Assembly: GCF_014279835.1 (NCBI RefSeq)
Contig: NZ_CP047942.1
Coordinates: forward strand, 1,426,001 to 1,490,000
Direction: 5' to 3'
Length of the DNA stretch: 64,000 nt
DNA from: Synechococcus sp. MVIR-18-1
GTDB taxonomy: Bacteria > Cyanobacteriota > Cyanobacteriia > PCC-6307 > Cyanobiaceae
Numbering within the stretch: position 1 is the stretch's first letter; every line of letters starts with the position of its first letter. The notes under the pieces are model-generated. The model ran no database searches and had not been told where the DNA came from. It was given only the letters and a program-made list of their open reading frames with translations. Below are positions 44,861 to 54,596 of this stretch, piece by piece. A program made the translations under genes and the position numbers.

Positions 44861-45928
44861 TCAGTAGGTGTATCCAGCTACAAAAAGCTGCTCGTCCGAT
44901 GACGGCTGAGAGCCGGGGACGTAACGCCCCTGTGAGGCCTCAGAGTTCGCTTTCGCCCGCGCAAACAACGCTGCCTGGCCTGCCTCTTTGTCCTTACCAG
45001 CCCATGCCTTCAGGCAGGAATGCTGCAAGGCACGTCCATAGGAAAAGCCAATATTCCATTGCGCTTTTCTTGAAATTGTATTCATGTTGTTGAGGTACAC
45101 CGACGCCGCTTCTTCACTCAAACCACCTGATAAAAAGACAATTCCAGGAACACTGGCAGGAACACAACGCTCCAGTGTTCTCACGGTCATTTCGGCAACG
45201 ATTTGGGGATCTGATTTCTGCGCACAATCGGCTCCTTGAATCGTCATCGAAGGCTTGAGAAGAGTTCCCTCAAGAAGAACTCCGTTGAGCTGACAAGCGA
45301 AGTACACCTCCTTAAGGATTTGTTCTTGCACCGCTGACGTGACTTCAATGGAATGATCACCATCCATCAAGATTTCAGGCTCAATGATTGGCACAAGACC
45401 TGATTCCTGAACGGAACGTGCATAACGCGCTAGGCCCCATGCATTTTCACGAATGGCCAGATCAGAGGGGCATCCATCAGCCGTGATCTGCAGTACGGCG
45501 CGCCATTTTGCAAAACGCGCACCTTGGGCGTAATAATCTGCCGCTCGTTCTACCAAGCCATCCAGACCCGTACAAACGGTTTCTACGGACTGGGCACCAG
45601 GCAATGGGCGAAGACCCTTATCAACTTTGATACCAGGAACAATTCCCGCTTTGTTTAACTTCTGAACCATTGTTTCGCCATCGAGATGACTCTGAAACAG
45701 GGTTTCTTCGTACAAGATTGCGCCACTAATAAAATCACCAAGACCTACTGTTGTAAACAGCATTCCTCGATAGGCCTGGCGATTAGTCTCAGTATTTTCA
45801 ACTTGGATTGCGCCTAGTCGCTTACCGATAGTCTTTGTGGACTCATCAACAGCAAGAATCCCCTTCCCCGACACTGCCAAAGAGTTGGCTGTTGCAATTA
45901 ATTCTTTGGAGTATGTGGAAAGAGACAT
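44861..45928 (-). CDS. Fructose-bisphosphate aldolase, class I (eukaryote-like)
   Basis: A 355-residue Schiff-base aldolase related to the animal/plastid class I family. Its motifs are GKGILAVDESTKTIGKRL, GIVPGIKVDKGLRPLPG, ARFAKWRAVLQI (K-W-R), PIIEPEIL and the Schiff-base lysine in VLLEGTLLKPSMTI. The C-terminus ends in Tyr (GYTY), like muscle-type enzymes. Its product duplicates the class II enzyme encoded next to it. It is a leftward gene with its own upstream spacer (45929-46069). Confidence 0.95.
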   Translation of the reverse strand: MSLSTYSKELIATANSLAVSGKGILAVDESTKTIGKRLGAIQVENTETNRQAYRGMLFTTVGLGDFISGAILYEETLFQSHLDGETMVQKLNKAGIVPGIKVDKGLRPLPGAQSVETVCTGLDGLVERAADYYAQGARFAKWRAVLQITADGCPSDLAIRENAWGLARYARSVQESGLVPIIEPEILMDGDHSIEVTSAVQEQILKEVYFACQLNGVLLEGTLLKPSMTIQGADCAQKSDPQIVAEMTVRTLERCVPASVPGIVFLSGGLSEEAASVYLNNMNTISRKAQWNIGFSYGRALQHSCLKAWAGKDKEAGQAALFARAKANSEASQGRYVPGSQPSSDEQLFVAGYTY

Positions 45929-46069
45929 AGGGACGACGCAACAACAAAGAAAGTCTCAGAATTTTACACACCTAATCGTGGTAAGAAACAAAAACTTATT
46001 ACCCCAGCATGTATCAAAAACTCTAGAAAATACGATTACTTGTTGGTCAATCTGTTACATCTGATCGGA

Positions 46070-47149
46070 TCATTGAATCGATTGATCACATGCTTGCTGA
46101 CTGATCAACCCCTCTGAAAGGCCAGGCACCATGGGAGCACCGGTTTGAATGCTGTGAGCCCACCAGCTCTGAATGCGGGCCACCGGTGCCACACGGCCAT
46201 CACTCCAGGTCGTGGGGAAGATGAACTCAGCGTCCGCTTCAATATTGCGGGTGGGTTCTCCCATGGGCGTATGCCACAGCCCAAAGCCATGGACATAATC
46301 CTTTTGGTTCGCGCTACCGAGAGTGAGGCTCCCATCAGATCCGTAGATCTCGAGCCAGCAGCCTCGGCCGTTGCGAGCCACAGACGCCAAATTGACCTGA
46401 GCTGGAACCCTCTGGTCCGTGCGGCCCTGCCAATCAAGTTGCATCTGAATCAGGGAAACATCTTCGGCATCAACGGAAGCCATGCCTCCGCTGGGATGAG
46501 GACGCTCCTTGATCGACACGCTATTGAGACCTTGGACGGATCGAATCGGTCCGACTAACCAAGCCAGCATGTCGAAGGCATGGGTACCAAGGGCACCCAG
46601 CACACCACCACCAGCATCCCGTTGGGAATACCAGCTCCAAGGTCGGGACGCATCCGCACGGCTGCTCATCAACCAGTCGAGTTTCACTAGCCAGGGAGTG
46701 CCGACAGCACCTGCCTCCAACATCCTGGCGGCCTGCATGAACAGAGGCACGGCCCGGTACTCATAATCCACCGCAACACTGAGCCGGTTTTGGATGGCGA
46801 CGCGTTGGAGCTCTGCCACCAATTCAGCCTTGAGAGCAACAGGCTTTTCAAGCAACAAGTGTTTGCCCGCTTTCAGCGCTTGAAGGGCCAAGGCAAAGCG
46901 TGGCTCCGGAGGGGTGGCAATGATCACGGCTTGCACGCGAGGGTCGCTGAGCAAAGCCTCCCAATCGTCATAACCAGGGAGATTGTGCTCAAGGCAGGCC
47001 TGATCTAAACGTTCCCGACGGGGATGCCAGAGCGCCACCGCCTGGAGATCAGGTTGAGAGGCAAGGGCTTTCAGATGAACCGATTCACCAAAGCCGAGAC
47101 CCGCAATTGCCACTCCAATCGGGGAAGGGCTTGAGGATGAAAGAGCCAT
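46070..47149 (-). CDS. Gfo/Idh/MocA family oxidoreductase
   Basis: A 359-residue NAD(P)-dependent dehydrogenase-like protein. The Rossmann start is IGVAIAGLGFGESVHLKAL; AVIIATPPEPRFALALQALK and the EKPVALKAE lysine (catalytic EKP motif) follow. The C-terminal alpha/beta domain includes GGGVLGALGTHAFDMLAW with the conserved His. Substrate unknown; sugar, inositol or biliverdin reductase-type roles occur in the family. ATG 47149 is chosen over the longer frame to 47215, which overlaps the next gene. Confidence 0.88.
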   Translation of the reverse strand: MALSSSSPSPIGVAIAGLGFGESVHLKALASQPDLQAVALWHPRRERLDQACLEHNLPGYDDWEALLSDPRVQAVIIATPPEPRFALALQALKAGKHLLLEKPVALKAELVAELQRVAIQNRLSVAVDYEYRAVPLFMQAARMLEAGAVGTPWLVKLDWLMSSRADASRPWSWYSQRDAGGGVLGALGTHAFDMLAWLVGPIRSVQGLNSVSIKERPHPSGGMASVDAEDVSLIQMQLDWQGRTDQRVPAQVNLASVARNGRGCWLEIYGSDGSLTLGSANQKDYVHGFGLWHTPMGEPTRNIEADAEFIFPTTWSDGRVAPVARIQSWWAHSIQTGAPMVPGLSEGLISQQACDQSIQ

Positions 47150-47165
47150 AAGGGAAGCGTTGGGA

Positions 47166-47564
47166 TCAGGAAAGCGACAAAAGCTCGTCCGATGAGCACA
47201 CACCGGAAAGAACACCGTCGATCAAAGGATCGGAACCAGAAGGTTGCCATTCGGCCCTGAATTGGGGCAATCCATTCTTTTGCTTGTCTCGATACAGCTG
47301 CTGGCTGCAGTCGATCTCCATCACGACCAGCGTTCCCAACGCGGGGCTGTCATCCTCCTGACGCAAGCTGTAGCGGCTCAGCACTGACACGGTGCCATCC
47401 TTCTTCAGACGCAAACTCCCGGCGTCCCACCATTGCTGTCCCTCCGTACTAGATGGCACTTCGCGCCATTCAACCTGACCCGCAACAACAGGAGCGGTGC
47501 AAAGGATCAGAGCTAAAGCAACAGCAGCCAAGCTCCGAAAACATGAAGACAAAACCTGAATCAT
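47166..47564 (-). CDS. Secreted hypothetical protein, coupled to accD
   Basis: A 132-residue protein with a signal peptide (about residues 1-28, [17 protein letters not shown]). The mature part has a two-strand pattern [15 protein letters not shown] and two Cys in the second half (IDCSQ and GVCSS), probably bonded. Its ATG overlaps the accD stop. Similar small exported proteins with a surface-adhesin-like W..V...G pattern are known; the function is not determined. Confidence 0.65.
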   Translation of the reverse strand: MIQVLSSCFRSLAAVALALILCTAPVVAGQVEWREVPSSTEGQQWWDAGSLRLKKDGTVSVLSRYSLRQEDDSPALGTLVVMEIDCSQQLYRDKQKNGLPQFRAEWQPSGSDPLIDGVLSGVCSSDELLSLS

Positions 47565-48439
47565 GAGCTAGCAACCCGAGATTCACAGCCATGCAATCTG
47601 AGCAGACTCGCAAGAGTGGAACGCAATTGCGTACGCGGAACAATCGAATCAACGAATCCGTGGTCTTGTAGGTATTCGGCGGTTTGAAAATTATCCGGTA
47701 ATTTTTCGCGCAGCGTCTGTTCAATCACGCGACGCCCAGCAAAGCCAATCAGAGCTTTTGGCTCCGCCAAAATCAGATCACCAAGCATCGCAAAACTTGC
47801 TGTGACGCCCCCAGTGGTGGGGTGAGTGAGTAAGGGCATGTACAACACGCCAGCTTCACGGTGGCGTTCCAAAGCTCCGGAAATCTTGGCCATCTGCATG
47901 AGGCTGAGCATTCCCTCTTGCATCCTTGCTCCACCCGACGCACACACAATGAGGAGTGGCAGCTTTTTGGCGGTTGCTGCTTCCACCAAGCGAGTGATCT
48001 TTTCACCGACCACCGACCCCATCGAACCGCCCATAAAACGGAAATCCATCACGGCAAGAGCCATAGGAATCCCCTCGACCTCACAGAGTCCAGTGATGAC
48101 ACCATCACGAAGCCCTGTACTGGCCTGCGTTTCGCGCAGTCGATCCGCATAGGCCCGGCGATCTTTAAAGCCCAATGGATCCGTGGGTTGAAGCTCTTGA
48201 TCCATCGCCACAAAAGTGTTGGGATCCACCAACACCGCAATGCGCTCGGTGCTATCGATGCGGTGGTGATAGCCACAGTTGCTGCAAACGCTGGCGTTGC
48301 TCAGCAGATCCTTGCGATACACCACCTGACCGCACTCGGGGCACTTGCTCCACAGGCCATCCCCTTCATCGGGTTCTTGATTCACCTTGCCGACGTACTG
48401 ACCCTTACGGCGGTCAGCGAACCAGTCGAACAAACTCAA
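47561..48439 (-). CDS. accD: Acetyl-CoA carboxylase carboxyltransferase subunit beta
   Basis: A 292-residue beta subunit. The N-terminal zinc finger is [15 protein letters not shown] with SVCSNCGYH (CxxC-x15-CxxC). The crotonase-fold core has [26 protein letters not shown] and [18 protein letters not shown]. With AccA it transfers carboxyl from biotin to acetyl-CoA for fatty acid synthesis. It overlaps the secreted-protein gene by four bases. Confidence 0.96.
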   Translation of the reverse strand: MSLFDWFADRRKGQYVGKVNQEPDEGDGLWSKCPECGQVVYRKDLLSNASVCSNCGYHHRIDSTERIAVLVDPNTFVAMDQELQPTDPLGFKDRRAYADRLRETQASTGLRDGVITGLCEVEGIPMALAVMDFRFMGGSMGSVVGEKITRLVEAATAKKLPLLIVCASGGARMQEGMLSLMQMAKISGALERHREAGVLYMPLLTHPTTGGVTASFAMLGDLILAEPKALIGFAGRRVIEQTLREKLPDNFQTAEYLQDHGFVDSIVPRTQLRSTLASLLRLHGCESRVASS

Positions 48440-48635
48440 GGTTGATTACTCCTTAATGGCAACAGCAGATCTCAGTTGGCATTGGGGCTTTCGGTTTGTA
48501 CGAGCGCCACATTGGGGAGATCCGAGGGAACAAATAATCAAGCCAAGGGCCTGAATCTTGCACCAACCACATCAGGCTAGGACAGGGATGTTGCAATCTC
48601 TCTGCACAACAGACATTGAGCTGATTTCTGTTCTT

Positions 48636-49499
48636 TTAAAGGCCACCAAACAGGCTGAACCATTGCTGCCCCCACCACTCAGAACCTCCGATCCAGGTCA
48701 GCCAGATGCCAAGGGCAATAAAAGGGCCAAATGGGAAGGGTTGTCTCGGCCCTAAGCGTCCAGAGAGACGTCCAACCGTGCCAAAGAATGCGCCGCTAAA
48801 AACGGCGATTGCTAAAGCAACCAAAACACCTCCCAAGCCAAGCCAAGCGCCTGCGACAGCTGCCAATTTGGCGTCACCAAGTCCGAGAGCAGGTTGGCCA
48901 AGCATGCGCTCCGCGAGAGCGCTTAATCCCTCGAGCGCCAGCAATCCCGCTGATGCCGCCAACAGATGATTGAGAAGCACGGAACTGGCTTCTGGAGCAG
49001 GGATCACCAGATAGAGAGCCCCGGTGAAGGCAAGGCCGAGCAACACGCCGATCCGGCAAAGAGGTTCGGGGAGCCAGAGATGGTCGATATCGATCAACAC
49101 CAGTGGCAGCAGCACACTGATTAGAACAATCCCCGCCAGCAGATTGAGCAACGCCAGGCCTAATTGATCCGAAGCGGCGAGCAATCCATGGCCCCACAAC
49201 GCGCTCAACCAAAGGAGGGCGCTAAAAAATTCCACGAATGGGTAGCGGCTTGAGATGCCTTGGTGGCAATCGCGACAACGTCCCCGAAGCCAGACCCAGC
49301 CCAACACCGGCACATTGTCGTGCCAGCGCACCGCCTGACCACACTTTGGGCAGTGGCTGCCAGGCCAAACCACTGATTCTTCGCGAGGCAATCGCCAGGC
49401 CACCACATTGGCGAAACTACCCACACACGCACCAGCCACCACAAGGATCAGACCCAGCACACTTGTCAAAGCCCAGACCCCCTGGGTCGGTCTCGCCAA
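48636..49499 (-). CDS. pilD: Prepilin peptidase (type 4 leader peptidase)
   Basis: A 287-residue integral-membrane aspartic peptidase that cleaves and often N-methylates type IV prepilins, relevant to competence and motility pili. The zinc-binding CPKC and CRDC pairs are in the cytosolic loop. The catalytic aspartates are in LIDIDHLWLPE and GLGDAKLAAVAG. About eight hydrophobic helices are present. Its first 34 bases overlap the 3' end of the upstream small gene. Pilin genes are not in the window. Confidence 0.92.
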   Translation of the reverse strand: MARPTQGVWALTSVLGLILVVAGACVGSFANVVAWRLPREESVVWPGSHCPKCGQAVRWHDNVPVLGWVWLRGRCRDCHQGISSRYPFVEFFSALLWLSALWGHGLLAASDQLGLALLNLLAGIVLISVLLPLVLIDIDHLWLPEPLCRIGVLLGLAFTGALYLVIPAPEASSVLLNHLLAASAGLLALEGLSALAERMLGQPALGLGDAKLAAVAGAWLGLGGVLVALAIAVFSGAFFGTVGRLSGRLGPRQPFPFGPFIALGIWLTWIGGSEWWGQQWFSLFGGL

Positions 49500-49705
49500 C
49501 CACGCGGACGCCGCAATCGTCGACCGATGAGATCGATGCTGATGAAATGTTCTTGAAGCAACAGTGTGGGGCTTGCGAACACAACCCTGCCCTCATCTAA
49601 CCGCTCATTCACAACAACACCCATCGGTTCCAGCTGCTGCCCAGACTCAGTTAAGAAGCGGAAGTAGATCCGTCGTGCCAACGCGATCAGACGACGACTA
49701 TCCAC
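49466..49705 (-). CDS. Small hypothetical protein overlapping pilD
   Basis: A 79-residue protein if translation begins at GTG 49705 (VDSRRLIALARRIYFRFL). The ATG at 49795 would put the start inside the prk terminator, so I reject it. It is soluble, with a beta-rich centre (MGVVVNERLDEGRVVFAS) and a very basic end. Its C-terminal codons overlap pilD by 34 bases in another frame. Family unknown. Confidence 0.5.
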   Translation of the reverse strand: MDSRRLIALARRIYFRFLTESGQQLEPMGVVVNERLDEGRVVFASPTLLLQEHFISIDLIGRRLRRPRGWRDRPRGSGL

Positions 49706-49772
49706 TCTGTCCCAACGCGGTGGAGCAGTTGTTGATCCACTGGCACCTGCAATCTCAAAGGAGGGAGAGGAC

Positions 49773-49807
49773 AAAAAAAGGACCCACCTGATCATTCAGA
49801 TGAGTCC
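49773..49807 (-). terminator. Intrinsic terminator of prk
   Basis: In the leftward RNA, 49807-49796 and 49791-49780 form a 12-bp stem with two G-U pairs, loop AUGA, followed by seven U (complement of A-run 49773-49779). It lies 41 bases beyond the prk stop. On the plus strand the stem has two mismatches, so direction is leftward. Confidence 0.85.
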
Positions 49808-49847
49808 ACGATAGATGTAATCGCTCGATGTGTATCAAGCAAAGCAA

Positions 49848-50750
49848 TCAGGAGAGTTTGCTTTGGTCTTCAATCATGCGATGAATGATGGGGGTCAAGA
49901 TGAGTTCCATCGCGAAGCCCATTTTCCCTCCATTCACAACAATGCTGGTGGGACTGCTCATGAAGGAGTCATGAATCATGCTCAGCAGGTAGCTGAAATC
50001 AATGCCCCACTTCTCACGCGCTCCCTTGCGGAAGTGAATGATCACAAAACTTTCATCAGGCGTTGGGATATTGCGACAGATGAATGGGTTGGAGGTGTCA
50101 ACCGTGGGCACCCGCTGAAAATTGATGTCCGTGAGGCTGAATTGGGGACAGATGTGATTGATGTAGTCCGGCATGCGGCGCAGGATCGTGTCCACGATCG
50201 CTTCGGCTGAATAGCCACGCTCGGCATTGTCACGCTGAATCTTTTGGATCCACTCGAGATTGGTGATCGGAACCACACCTACGAGGAGATCGGCGAGGGA
50301 CGCCACGTCGTAGCCGTCTCCGACAACGCCACCGTGGAGGCCTTCATAGAACAGGACGTCGGTGCCACCAGGAATGTCTTCCCAGGGGGTGAACTGACCT
50401 GGATCCAAGCTCACGCCAAGGCGAGCATTGTGTTCAGCAGCTTCTTCTGGACTGTGGAGGTAATAACGCTTCTGACCTCCACCGGTTGCGCCATAGACGC
50501 GGAAGAGCTCTTCGAGCTTGTCGAAGAGGTTGGCTTCTGGACCGAAGTGCGAGAAATTCTCACCCTTCGCAAGCGATTCAGACATGGCGGTCTTCATCGC
50601 CATCCGCTCGAAGCGGTGGTAGCTATCGCCCTCCACCACTGCAGGAGTGATGTTCTCCCGAGCGAAGATGTGCTCAAAAGCCCTCTTAACAGTGCTGGTG
50701 CCTGCACCTGAGGAACCCGTGACAGCCACGACGGGGTGACGCTTCGACAT
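49848..50750 (-). CDS. prk: Phosphoribulokinase, proteobacterial class I type
   Basis: A 300-residue enzyme phosphorylating ribulose-5-P to the Rubisco substrate RuBP. Walker A is VTGSSGAGTSTVKRAF; EGDSYHRFER, LFYEGLHGG, LEWIQKIQRDNAERGY, FQRVPTVDTSNPFICR and IDFSYLLSMI are those of class I (Rhodobacter-like) enzymes. The class II (plant/freshwater cyanobacterial) P-loop cysteine is absent, so thioredoxin control of that Cys pair is not expected. The gene stands alone with its own terminator, downstream of leuB (74-bp gap). Confidence 0.95.
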   Translation of the reverse strand: MSKRHPVVAVTGSSGAGTSTVKRAFEHIFARENITPAVVEGDSYHRFERMAMKTAMSESLAKGENFSHFGPEANLFDKLEELFRVYGATGGGQKRYYLHSPEEAAEHNARLGVSLDPGQFTPWEDIPGGTDVLFYEGLHGGVVGDGYDVASLADLLVGVVPITNLEWIQKIQRDNAERGYSAEAIVDTILRRMPDYINHICPQFSLTDINFQRVPTVDTSNPFICRNIPTPDESFVIIHFRKGAREKWGIDFSYLLSMIHDSFMSSPTSIVVNGGKMGFAMELILTPIIHRMIEDQSKLS

Positions 50751-50824
50751 CGACGGAGGAAGATCTGGCCCGATGAGTTTGGCAGGTCAAAGGGCAAATT
50801 CCACATATTTCCTGCCAGGTTGCA

Positions 50825-51898
50825 TCACAGTGTCTTGAGAAGTTCCTCCCCCATCGCCTGACAGCCCAGGGAAGTACAGCCTTCAGACATCAGATCTCCA
50901 GTGCGGAATCCGGCTGCCAAAACGCGATCCACAGCATGTTCCAGATCGTCCGCAGCTGCGTTTTGCTTGAGACCAGTCCGCAACATCATCGCTGCGGAGA
51001 GCACCATGGCCATTGGATTGGCCTTGTCTTGACCAGCGAGGTCAGGAGCTGAACCATGAACGGGTTCATACAAACCAGGCCCTTCGCTTCCCAAAGAGGC
51101 TGAGGGAAGCATGCCGATCGAGCCGGTGAGCATGGCCGAAATATCGCTGAGAATGTCTCCGAAAAGATTGCCCGTGAGCACCACATCGAACTGGCGAGGA
51201 TCTCTCACCAGTTGCATCGCCGCATTGTCCACATACAGGTGACTGACATACACTGCGGCGTACTCACCTTTCATGCCCTCCACGCGATCACGCCACAGTT
51301 GGCTGACATCGAGCACATTGGCCTTATCCACCGAGCAAAGCTGCCCGCGACGCTCACAGGCGAGCTTGAACGCCACCCTGGCGATTCTGTCGACCTCTGA
51401 ATCCGAGTAGGTCATGGTGTTGAACGCTCTCTCTTCGCCATCGGCCTGCACACGACCTTTCGGCTTCCCGAAATAAATACCTCCGGTGAGCTCCCTCACC
51501 ACCATCAGATCCACCCCTTCCACAACTTCAGGTCGCAGGCTGCTGGCACCAATCAGGGCTGGAACAATCTTGACTGGACGGAGATTGGCGAAGAGCTCCA
51601 TTCCAGAGCGCAGGGCTAGCAATCCACTCTCAGGCCGTTGTTCACGTGGCAAGGCATCAAATCGAGGGCTCCCGATCGCTGCAAGCAAGACGGCATCGGC
51701 TGCCTTACAAGCTTCAAGGGTGCTCGCCGGCAAGGGTTCACCAGTGGCATCGATGGCAGAGCCACCAATCGGCGCTTCACTGAATTCGAGCGTGAACCCA
51801 TGTCGAACCGACACGGCTTCCAGGAGCTGCCTCGCCACGGCAGTGATCTCTGGACCAATGCCGTCACCCGGAAGCAAAACAACGCGATGCTGTGGCAT
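50825..51898 (-). CDS. leuB: 3-isopropylmalate dehydrogenase
   Basis: A 357-residue enzyme oxidatively decarboxylating 3-isopropylmalate in leucine synthesis. The start VVLLPGDGIGPEI, MVVRELTGGIYFGKPKG, VDKANVLDVSQLWRD, GNLFGDILSDISAMLTGSIG and PVHGSAPDLAGQDKANP are canonical. It is 28 bases after the lpxD stop and probably shares its transcript. Confidence 0.97.
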   Translation of the reverse strand: MPQHRVVLLPGDGIGPEITAVARQLLEAVSVRHGFTLEFSEAPIGGSAIDATGEPLPASTLEACKAADAVLLAAIGSPRFDALPREQRPESGLLALRSGMELFANLRPVKIVPALIGASSLRPEVVEGVDLMVVRELTGGIYFGKPKGRVQADGEERAFNTMTYSDSEVDRIARVAFKLACERRGQLCSVDKANVLDVSQLWRDRVEGMKGEYAAVYVSHLYVDNAAMQLVRDPRQFDVVLTGNLFGDILSDISAMLTGSIGMLPSASLGSEGPGLYEPVHGSAPDLAGQDKANPMAMVLSAAMMLRTGLKQNAAADDLEHAVDRVLAAGFRTGDLMSEGCTSLGCQAMGEELLKTL

Positions 51899-51926
51899 TG
51901 GGTTTCAGAGGGAGGAACCAGAGAGG

Positions 51927-52967
51927 CTACTGAGTGGCTTTCTTAAGTTCGCGAATCTGTTTCGCCATCTCAGGCAATTTGCTGAAGGCTGCTGAACAAC
52001 GCAGCCAAAGCCTGTTGGGAATAGCCGGATAGCCACTCACCACTTCACCGGGCTCCACCTCACCATGAATCCCGCTCTTGGAACTCGCGATCGCACGATC
52101 ACCAATCACCGCTCGGTTGGCCACACCAACCTGTCCAGCCAAAATCACCCCATGTCCAAGGCGAGCGCCGCCCGCGATACCCACCTGCGAGGCCAGGGCA
52201 CAGCCCCGGCCGGTGACAACGCCATGACCGATTTGCACGAGATTATCGATCTTTGTTCCCGCACCAATTCGGGTTTCACCTACAGACGGGCGATCAATCG
52301 TGCTGCCGCAACCCACTTCAACACCCTCCTCAAGGATCACCAGACCGGTTTGAGGCATTTTTCGCCAACCACTAGCAGTCGGAACAAATCCAAACCCCTC
52401 TGAGCCCACCACCGCGTTGGAGTGAACCACGCAATGGTTGGCTAAACGCACTCCTGGGTGAAGCACCGCATTGGCATGCAATTCACAGGACTGACCGACC
52501 CTCACATCGCCATAAATCACAACACCGGCATGAATGGTGCTGTTGGCACTGATGCGTGTGTCATCGCCAATACAAACGTGAGGGCCAATCGAGACCCCAG
52601 CATCGATCTGAACCCGGTCACCGATCACCGCAGAAGGATGAATGGTTGCTTCTGTTCTGGGCCGAGGATGCAGACGCTCGAGAGCTTCTGCGAAGGCCAA
52701 GCGAGGATCACGCATCACGGCCCAAGCCAGACCACGCTGCTCTGCCATGGCCTTGAGGTCATCCTGATTGGGAATCAAAACGGCGCCAACATGGCTGGTT
52801 TCTAAGCTCTGAATCAGAGCGTTGCCCTTTTCAAGGAAGCTGAGTTGATCGGCACCGGCTCTCTCCAAAGATGCAGCACCACGGAGCTCAGGATCACTGC
52901 TGAGCTGATGCTCCAGCAGACCTGCCTCTCCGTCCTTAAGGACGGCGATTAACTGGCTGAAACGCAT
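51927..52967 (-). CDS. lpxD: UDP-3-O-acylglucosamine N-acyltransferase
   Basis: A 346-residue LpxD that N-acylates UDP-3-O-acylglucosamine in lipid A synthesis. The N-terminal uridine-binding domain (about residues 1-100) is followed by a left-handed beta helix of hexapeptide repeats ([34 protein letters not shown]). The catalytic His region is [18 protein letters not shown] 52967 gives the proper start. The four-base gap after proB suggests coupling. Confidence 0.93.
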   Translation of the reverse strand: MRFSQLIAVLKDGEAGLLEHQLSSDPELRGAASLERAGADQLSFLEKGNALIQSLETSHVGAVLIPNQDDLKAMAEQRGLAWAVMRDPRLAFAEALERLHPRPRTEATIHPSAVIGDRVQIDAGVSIGPHVCIGDDTRISANSTIHAGVVIYGDVRVGQSCELHANAVLHPGVRLANHCVVHSNAVVGSEGFGFVPTASGWRKMPQTGLVILEEGVEVGCGSTIDRPSVGETRIGAGTKIDNLVQIGHGVVTGRGCALASQVGIAGGARLGHGVILAGQVGVANRAVIGDRAIASSKSGIHGEVEPGEVVSGYPAIPNRLWLRCSAAFSKLPEMAKQIRELKKATQ

Positions 52968-52971
52968 CGAT

Positions 52972-54087
52972 TCAGGGGTCTGGTTGGCGGATCGTAGGCG
53001 TGCTGAGGACAAGCACGTCTCGATGCACCACAACAGGCGAGCTCCCTTGCCGATCAGTCCGCGCTGGCTCATGAACAAGACGTCGAAGCGCCTCACTGCT
53101 CAGGGAGCTCAAGCCACGGGCCATTTCATGGCCTTCCTGATCGAGGATCCGTACGGGTTGATTGGCCTGAAACTCTCCTGTTAAGTGCGTAATGCCAACC
53201 AAAAGCAACGAGGCGCCTTTGTCGCAAAGCGCTTGGCAGGCACCACCATCGATGTGAAGGCTGCCTTGGGGTTGCAAGGCATGGGCCAGCCAGCTTTTGC
53301 GATGACCCAGGGGCTGAGGATGGGGATGAAAGACCGTGCCTCCACGCCCCCCAGCCAGCATCGTTTCAAGCGTGTGCTGATCATGACCATCCGCCAGATG
53401 CACGGTGATTCCACTCGCGGTGGCAATCCGAGCGGCCGCGAGTTTGGTGGTCATCCCGCCGGTTCCCCAACGACCTCCATCTCCTGCGCCCTGTTCAAGC
53501 GCCTGCAAGTCTGCTGGGTGATGCACGTCCGAAATCGGACGAGCGGAGGCATCACTGCGCGGATCAGCGGAATAGAGCCGGTCGATATCGGTTAACAGGA
53601 TCAAATCATCCGCATCAATCGCTGCTGCCACCAAGGCTGAGAGCGTGTCGTTATCGCCAAAACGCAGCTCAGCGGAAGACACCGTGTCGTTTTCATTAAT
53701 GACGGGTAAAACCTTCCATTCGATCAACTGGTGCAGGGTTGCCGAAGCGTTCTGATAACTGCGACTGTCGGCTAAGTCAGATCGGGTGAGAAGAACCTGC
53801 GCAACGGGGATGCCATGGGCGGCCATCGCGTCTTCGTACAGAGCCATCAGATGGCCTTGACCGATCGCCGCGGCCGCTTGAAGACCTCTGAGCGTGGAGG
53901 GTCTTGTCTTCAGGCCTAGGCGCTGGCATCCAAGTCCAACCGCACCACTCGTGACTAAGACAACACGATCACCCCGCTGAAGACATTGGGCGAGATTCAG
54001 GCATAGAGCTGAAATGGCTTCAGCAGTGCTGCGAGCTTCCGTGCTGCGCAGCAAACTGGTTCCAACCTTCACGACCCGCAGGCTCAT
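52972..54087 (-). CDS. proB: Glutamate 5-kinase
   Basis: A 371-residue enzyme making glutamyl-5-phosphate, the first step of proline synthesis. It shows [53 protein letters not shown] and [16 protein letters not shown]. The C-terminal PUA domain covers about residues 275-365. It is co-directional with yqeG (ATGA overlap) and lpxD. No feedback-resistance change can be judged. Confidence 0.94.
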   Translation of the reverse strand: MSLRVVKVGTSLLRSTEARSTAEAISALCLNLAQCLQRGDRVVLVTSGAVGLGCQRLGLKTRPSTLRGLQAAAAIGQGHLMALYEDAMAAHGIPVAQVLLTRSDLADSRSYQNASATLHQLIEWKVLPVINENDTVSSAELRFGDNDTLSALVAAAIDADDLILLTDIDRLYSADPRSDASARPISDVHHPADLQALEQGAGDGGRWGTGGMTTKLAAARIATASGITVHLADGHDQHTLETMLAGGRGGTVFHPHPQPLGHRKSWLAHALQPQGSLHIDGGACQALCDKGASLLLVGITHLTGEFQANQPVRILDQEGHEMARGLSSLSSEALRRLVHEPARTDRQGSSPVVVHRDVLVLSTPTIRQPDP

Positions 54088-54596
54088 GCCTGGCCTGCTC
54101 CAAGCCATCGAGCGAGTTGTCGCTCCAACACTTGAACGCGATCGTGACGACAGGGCGTTCCGTCTGCACTTAGGGGTCTCACCAAAACGGTATAGAGACC
54201 AAGACGGTTTCCTGCAAGAACATCCGTAAACACGCGATCCCCAACCATTGCGATCTGCTCTGGCTTGAGATCGAGGGTCTCCATCACACGTCGGATCGCA
54301 CCGCGACGCGGTTTAGCTGCTGAGCTGGTGAAGCCAATTCCAAGCTGCTCAGCCACAGCCCCAATCCGCTCGCGGGAGGGATTGTTACTGATCAAATAGA
54401 GATGCGTATGGCGTTGAGCCGATTGGGCCCAGCGAAGGACAGAGGCAGGCAACGCCACATCACGTCCTGGAAGAAGGGTGCGATCAACGTCAAGCAATAA
54501 GGCTTTGATCCCTCTGCCAAGCAAGGGTTCCAACGGAAGATGGGCCAGCGTTAAGCCTGGATCCCAATCAGGTCGCAGCCAATCACGACGCATCAC
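54084..54596 (-). CDS. YqeG-family HAD phosphatase
   Basis: A 170-residue HAD-IIIA phosphatase. ALLLDVDRTLLPGRD provides the DxD nucleophile pair (LLDVD), SNNPSRER the motif II serine and MVGDRVFTDVLAGNRLG motif IV. Plant and bacterial YqeG-type proteins include phosphatidylglycerol-phosphate phosphatases. Overlaps proB and the DUF3727 gene by four bases each, so the three are co-translated. Confidence 0.88.
   Translation of the reverse strand: MMRRDWLRPDWDPGLTLAHLPLEPLLGRGIKALLLDVDRTLLPGRDVALPASVLRWAQSAQRHTHLYLISNNPSRERIGAVAEQLGIGFTSSAAKPRRGAIRRVMETLDLKPEQIAMVGDRVFTDVLAGNRLGLYTVLVRPLSADGTPCRHDRVQVLERQLARWLGAGQA

Noticed and set aside
49706-49795. Longer start (ATG 49795) for the small gene before pilD
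   Set aside because: It would lie in the prk terminator hairpin and encode an atypical Ser/Gly segment.
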